From positions 1 through 8,819 of the forward strand of contig JAMOPB010000279.1 in the NCBI GenBank assembly GCA_027064945.1: DNA of 8,819 bases, written 5' to 3'. The notes under the pieces are model-generated. The model ran no database searches. It saw only the letters and a list, made by a program, of their open reading frames with translations, and was not told the origin of the DNA. Below, piece by piece: positions 5,278-8,819 of the stretch (position 1 is the stretch's first letter; every line of letters begins with the position of its first letter). The stretch is from Candidatus Cloacimonadota bacterium. Lineage in GTDB: Bacteria; Cloacimonadota; Cloacimonadia; Cloacimonadales; TCS61. The position numbers and the translations under genes are program-made.

Positions 5278-6851
5278 AAGTTACTAGTAGCAAGATAGAG
5301 AATTTTGTTGAGAATTTTTTGAATGCTGCAATGTTTAATGAATTACCTGGTGAGCAACAAGACAGTTTAAAGGAGTTTTTGACAGAATATTTGATCAGAC
5401 TTTATAAAGATAATACCGATAACATAATTTCTTTGCTCGAACAATTAGAAACTATCAATCCTTTTATGATTAAAATGGCTCTCGGATACGGATTACTAGA
5501 AGAAGACGTTGTTGAATTAATTAGAATTCTTTTTATGAAAATTAATGAATATTTTTATAAACAAGGTTCTTTTGAATTAATTAAAAATTTAAGAAGAATT
5601 TTTGAATATTATGGTTTAGCTTCAAATATTTATAGAGTAATTTATAATAAAACCGACAATAAATACATTTTAGAAAATGTAGAAACTGGAGAAATAAAAG
5701 ATTCAGTTGAAGATGAATTTATAACTCCAGGACATATTGTACATAAAGCGGATTATTTTGCTAATGTTTTTGAAAATAATTATGATACTATAGTTATATA
5801 TATTTCTTTAGAAATGTATGCATATGTTGATAAAAAAATGCAGCAGCCTATAGCATTATTACATGCATATTCGATATCTATACATCGTAATAATACAGTG
5901 CAGTTTTTTGTAAACGGTACCGCTTATGATTTAAATTTAGAACAATTTTTAGATGTACTTAGATTTTATTATTTACATTATTTAAAAGTTAAATATCCGT
6001 CTTTTGAGTTGAACGAATCAGGCTTAGAAATGTGGTCATTATTTATCACAGATCCTGACGATATTCAGAATGCTGAACACCTTTTAACTGAATTGTTATC
6101 TTTTAATTATGATAGCCGGGACGGTTTAGCATATTTTATTAGGACCAGTTCGTTTATATTAAACAAATATCGTATACAAACACAACCACGTACTTATGAT
6201 GAAATACATACTCACGTATACGCAATCGATAATGAATTAGTTTCAGCAATTGATAGTTTAACAGAAGATAGCGAATTCGTTTATAATTTAAACATTACGA
6301 TGTTATATTACGATCAGTATCTCAACACTTTGCCAAATTCAACGATATTGGACCAATACGTTCGAAATACTTTACGTTATTTATTTATGTTCGTTGCCTT
6401 GAATATGGTTACTAGTTTTAATAGACAAGTGAAAAATATGATATACAAATTTAAAAAATATTTTTTACCTATATATACTCAATTCTTTTTCGACGAAGCC
6501 AAAAAATTTAAAATCAGAAATGATTTCTTTAGGTTATATACTGATGATAAATTATCTACCTTTACCCAATTACACAAAAGCTCTTTAATAGATCCAAGAG
6601 ATAATCAAATAATGACTTTTGAACGGTATCAAAAGGATTTAATATTTGATATTTTAGATACGGCTCATATTATTGTAAATTCAAAAGAGCAAGATTCTTT
6701 AAATAGTAATTACGAAGATTATCAAAAAATGTATTTAGTTGCGAATTATTCTGATATATATGATATTGATGATTCTCAAATCATTCATACACGTATTTAT
6801 CAAGATGATAACACCGATATATTAGACAACGTAGTAATTACAATTGAATAA
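5271..6851 (+). CDS. Unknown 526-residue tail/baseplate-type structural protein
   Basis: The ATG at 5271 has AAGGAAA ending 6 bases upstream (from 5260) and lies 7 bases inside the preceding gene. This is the longest complete protein in the window. It is rich in Tyr, Phe, Ile, Asn and Asp, has few Cys, and shows no signal peptide or membrane segment. Residues about 84-116 (IRILFMKINEYFYKQGSFELIKNLRRIFEYYGL) resemble a pattern I associate with myovirus baseplate proteins, roughly 'hhYxxKGtxxSIxxLhRhhh', but this is a weak cue. Residues 160-260 are mixed alpha/beta and 340-440 are helical, and the acidic C-terminus ends DILDNVVITIE. Codon choice is strongly A/T-ended, more than in the capsid or sheath genes, suggesting lower expression. 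A large baseplate wedge part is a reasonable inference; I cannot name the homologue. Confidence 0.8.
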   Translation: MLEVTSSKIENFVENFLNAAMFNELPGEQQDSLKEFLTEYLIRLYKDNTDNIISLLEQLETINPFMIKMALGYGLLEEDVVELIRILFMKINEYFYKQGSFELIKNLRRIFEYYGLASNIYRVIYNKTDNKYILENVETGEIKDSVEDEFITPGHIVHKADYFANVFENNYDTIVIYISLEMYAYVDKKMQQPIALLHAYSISIHRNNTVQFFVNGTAYDLNLEQFLDVLRFYYLHYLKVKYPSFELNESGLEMWSLFITDPDDIQNAEHLLTELLSFNYDSRDGLAYFIRTSSFILNKYRIQTQPRTYDEIHTHVYAIDNELVSAIDSLTEDSEFVYNLNITMLYYDQYLNTLPNSTILDQYVRNTLRYLFMFVALNMVTSFNRQVKNMIYKFKKYFLPIYTQFFFDEAKKFKIRNDFFRLYTDDKLSTFTQLHKSSLIDPRDNQIMTFERYQKDLIFDILDTAHIIVNSKEQDSLNSNYEDYQKMYLVANYSDIYDIDDSQIIHTRIYQDDNTDILDNVVITIE

Positions 6852-6868
6852 AATAAAGGAAGTAAAAC

Positions 6869-7576
6869 ATGAATATTGTTCATTTTGATAAAAAGATTTT
6901 ATCGCCTTTTGATAGATTCGGAACCTCAAATAATAAACCTGTAAAAGGATTCGTAGTAGTAGAAAATAGCAAGGGAGAAAGAAGAGGCGAGAACCTAGTT
7001 GTTTTAACCGGGCGCGAATTTTTAGCTTCTAAAATGCTTAATATAGACTCACCAGCTGCAGCTAATTTATCTAAATACGAGATTAGATATTTTGGTATCG
7101 GTAAAGGTGGTGCTTCAGATGATGGAAGTGGTAACTTAACCGTTAAAAATGGTCCATATGCAAATGACACAGATTTATATGACCCGTTAAAAATTTCATC
7201 AGGTAATAGTGCAGATGGTATTACATATGTGGATAATGGTTATTTAAAATATATTTCAGCGGACGCAAGCCTAGGTGCAGGTATCACATTCGAACCAGAG
7301 ATACATGAAGTAGAAACAGATAGCGGAACTGTTGACGTAAGTGCTTATACTGTAGTCAAGTTTACCATGTTTATTAGAGAAGATGAAATGACAAACCAAA
7401 AACCATTTGAATTCAATGAAGCAGCTCTCTGGGCAGTCGAATATGATGATAATGGTGATATTGTTGTTAATGGTGACGGTACGGTAAATAAAAGATTATT
7501 TGCACACTTCACGACTGCGTCGAAATTCATCGAAGATACAGATCAATTAAAAATTGAATGGTACATTTTAGTATAA
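6869..7576 (+). CDS. Virion structural protein of 235 residues, tail or baseplate associated
   Basis: The ATG at 6869 follows AAAGGAAG (6855-6862) and begins 17 bases after the preceding stop. The N-terminal 1-75 contains a short conserved-looking segment (LVVLTGREFLASKML). A Gly/Asp/Asn-rich middle (76-140) looks like loops in a beta-rich protein. The C-terminal part (160-235) carries FEFNEAALWAVEYD (180-193), then RLFAHFTTASKFIEDTDQLKIEWYILV. The pattern 'F-NEA-Lh ... hFAhxTh-xKhI-Dxxxxh-IEWxhhh' is one I associate with structural proteins of myovirus tails, including jumbo phages, of unknown exact role. It lies just before the sheath-like gene and ends at a strong terminator whose stem begins within the stop codon, so it closes the 3712-7576 unit. 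Confidence 0.8.
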   Translation: MNIVHFDKKILSPFDRFGTSNNKPVKGFVVVENSKGERRGENLVVLTGREFLASKMLNIDSPAAANLSKYEIRYFGIGKGGASDDGSGNLTVKNGPYANDTDLYDPLKISSGNSADGITYVDNGYLKYISADASLGAGITFEPEIHEVETDSGTVDVSAYTVVKFTMFIREDEMTNQKPFEFNEAALWAVEYDDNGDIVVNGDGTVNKRLFAHFTTASKFIEDTDQLKIEWYILV

Positions 7577-7610
7577 AGAGGCGAAGCTACGCCTCTTTGT
7601 TTGTTTTTTT
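7575..7610 (+). terminator. Rho-independent terminator after the 235-residue gene
   Basis: A 9-base perfect inverted repeat, AAAGAGGCG (7575-7583) and CGCCTCTTT (7590-7598), has a 6-base loop (AAGCTA) and is followed by GTTTGTTTTTTT. The G/C-rich core (GAGGCG) and long T run make it convincing. The first stem bases are the last two of the upstream TAA. It separates the baseplate-like cluster from the sheath-like gene. Confidence 0.9.
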
Positions 7611-7629
7611 CGCAATTAAAAAAATTGAA

Positions 7630-7641
7630 AACTAAAGTCTG
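7630..7641 (+). promoter_or_regulatory. Shared intergenic motif, copy 3 (AACTAAAGTCTG)
   Basis: The string differs from the 736-747 copy by one base (C to T) and again sits between a terminator and the next + strand gene. Downstream are a T-rich patch (7652-7659) and an AT-rich box (GAATATTATTTG, 7666-7677), then the ribosome-binding site AAAGGA (7695-7700). It is a candidate promoter or leader element for the sheath-like gene. Confidence 0.35.
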
Positions 7642-7707
7642 AACCTCGATGCTTTTTTTAGCGTTGAATATTATTTGAATTGAAAATAATTTATAAAGGA
7701 TTTAATA

Positions 7708-8819
7708 ATGGCAAATGTTCCTAATATTCCTTCAGTTGTTGTTACAATTGAAGATAAATCATATTTGCAACCTATTTTAAGTAGCGGAAGAACAGTTTTA
7801 GTGCCGTTTTTCAGTAAATATGGTGATGAAGATTTTGTTAATTGGGCAACTTGGGAAGAGTATGAAAGTAAATTTGGTGCAGCAAACCCTAGAAAATATG
7901 GGATGGCACAGATTTTTATTAAAGGTGCTTCTCAATATACACAAAGTTTTCTAGGTAAAAGATTAATGCCTAGCGATGCTGCATATGCAAATAAAATTGA
8001 ACAATTTTCTGATACAAATGTTCAAGAAACTAGTTTACTAAATTACACTGATCCAAATGGATTAATTGCTGATGCAGGTGATGAATCACTAGTATATTAT
8101 GGAACCGGTAGAGGTTCTGGTTATAATGATATCGAAATCAGATTTCAGCCTCTTGAAGAGTATACAAGATTCTACGCAGATGAAAATGGTATTCCAAACT
8201 ATCAATTTAACTTTTTAGCCGCAACTGTATATGAGAGACAGAGCAATGGTTCACTTGTGCAAATTGAGCAAGATGTGATTCCATTTGCACTAGTTGATAT
8301 AGATCCAGATGATGGATCAACTATCAAAGATATTTACGATGCAATGTCATTAAATATCGAAGATAGATTTGAAACTATTTCAAATTATGTTAGAGCAGCA
8401 CTTGTTGATGTTAACGACAAGCTAACTGAATATCTAGGACCAAAAGATCTTGATCCTGTATTGTTCTGGGATGCAGTAGCAGGTAAAGCTGCATATATCA
8501 TATTCGAAGATGGTGATATAACAATCGAATATGTCGATGCACCTCAAAATGAAGCAGTAACTCAGGCAAGATTTCACTACGTTGATGCAAGTGGAAATGA
8601 TGCTTATGCTATCGTTAAAGTTGATAATGGACAAATTTTAATTGCTGATGACACAGCTAGCGGTGCGTTAGCTGGTGACCTTGAAGAAATGAAAATCTTT
8701 AGTTCAAAAGCATTCTATATATTCAAAATTTCTGATAGAGGTAACTTTAAAGCTGCCGACACACAAACATATCAAGTTACAGCTAAAGATGGTCAGTTAA
8801 TTGTTAACACTACTTTCGA
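7708..8819 (+). CDS. Tail sheath-like protein, N-terminal 370 residues (runs off the right edge)
   Basis: The ATG at 7708 has AAAGGA at 7695-7700, and the frame stays open for 370 codons to the window end. Sheath protein polymerises around the tail tube and contracts to drive the tube through the host envelope. The N-terminus fits the family layout: an opening strand (NIPSVVVTIEDKS), then GRTVLVPFFSKYGDED, WATWEEYESKFGAANPRKYG (46-65), and a KGASQYTQSFLGKRLMPSDAAYANK segment (72-96). This matches the sheath pattern of 'G-h-hhP ... sh-Eh--hFG ... A--hh-GA--hhh-Rh-P--A-yA'. A helical stretch (DIYDAMSLNIEDRF...VNDKL) follows. Residues from about 255 on are Gly/Asp-rich beta and may be an inserted surface domain. 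The conserved C-terminal sheath domain is beyond the edge, so the call rests on the N-terminal half. Confidence 0.7.
   Translation, partial: MANVPNIPSVVVTIEDKSYLQPILSSGRTVLVPFFSKYGDEDFVNWATWEEYESKFGAANPRKYGMAQIFIKGASQYTQSFLGKRLMPSDAAYANKIEQFSDTNVQETSLLNYTDPNGLIADAGDESLVYYGTGRGSGYNDIEIRFQPLEEYTRFYADENGIPNYQFNFLAATVYERQSNGSLVQIEQDVIPFALVDIDPDDGSTIKDIYDAMSLNIEDRFETISNYVRAALVDVNDKLTEYLGPKDLDPVLFWDAVAGKAAYIIFEDGDITIEYVDAPQNEAVTQARFHYVDASGNDAYAIVKVDNGQILIADDTASGALAGDLEEMKIFSSKAFYIFKISDRGNFKAADTQTYQVTAKDGQLIVNTTF

Noticed and set aside
5271..5330. Recoded TAG (as in some gut jumbo phages) extending the 266-residue protein
   Set aside because: Reading through TAG at 5275 soon meets another TAG and then a TGA within about 17 codons, and the next gene starts properly at 5271; the standard code explains the region.
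6880..7530. Two minus-strand open frames (96 and 61 codons) inside the 235-residue gene
   Set aside because: Antisense to a gene with good start, ribosome-binding site and terminator; no motifs.
8434..8634. Minus-strand open frame of 66 codons with many Cys and Ile, inside the sheath-like gene
   Set aside because: It is fully antisense to the open sheath-like frame and lacks a convincing ribosome-binding site.
1..8819. CRISPR array or long direct repeats
   Set aside because: No regularly spaced repeats are visible; the only shared strings are the short intergenic motif copies.

Overview
The window is an AT-rich (roughly one-third G+C, estimated by eye) piece of a tailed-phage genome, most likely a contractile-tailed myovirus distantly related to T4 and possibly a large ('jumbo') phage. 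The evidence is a T4 gp21-like prohead protease, a T4 gp23-like major capsid protein, a gp25-like baseplate protein and a tail-sheath-like protein, all on the + strand with good Shine-Dalgarno sites. It could equally be an integrated prophage segment. No host gene, integrase or tRNA is present, so the host cannot be named beyond 'a bacterium using standard Shine-Dalgarno initiation'. The standard code works: TAA ends most genes, and TAG ends the 266-residue gene and the HNH gene.

Layout. Positions 3-257 hold the C-terminus of an unidentified gene, followed by a 139-residue protein with a His-rich stretch and a glycine-rich hydrophobic helix (261-680). An AT-rich hairpin terminator (682-716) separates these from the head-maturation pair: prohead protease (781-1569) and major capsid protein (1593-3128). 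A strong terminator with a UNCG-type loop (3149-3177) closes that unit. The only minus-strand gene, an HNH endonuclease (3169-3471), is inserted behind the capsid gene. Its natural 5' end (3472-3546) has a strong ribosome-binding site but is cut off by an in-frame TAA, so it looks like a decayed or reinitiating homing-type gene. A non-coding stretch (3547-3711) follows. Next comes a tail/baseplate-like cluster: gp25-like protein (GTG start, 3712-4467), an unknown 266-residue protein (4477-5277), a 526-residue protein overlapping it by 7 bases (5271-6851) and a 235-residue structural-type protein (6869-7576). A third terminator (7575-7610) ends this cluster. A tail-sheath-like gene starts at 7708 and runs off the right edge.

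How the genes fit together. The capsid protein would assemble with a core or scaffold and then be trimmed by the protease. A T4-type cleavage site at Glu65 of the capsid protein matches the position of the T4 gp23 cut. No separate gp22-like scaffold lies between protease and capsid genes, which is where T4 has it. The downstream cluster probably encodes neck, baseplate and tail parts, but only the gp25-like and sheath assignments rest on recognisable sequence patterns. A short shared motif (AACTAAWGTCYR) occurs in three of the four intergenic gaps, each time in front of a new + strand unit, and is a candidate phage promoter or leader element. The most notable points are the HNH nonsense codon, the odd 139-residue protein, the capsid insertion domain, the missing scaffold gene and the shared intergenic motif.
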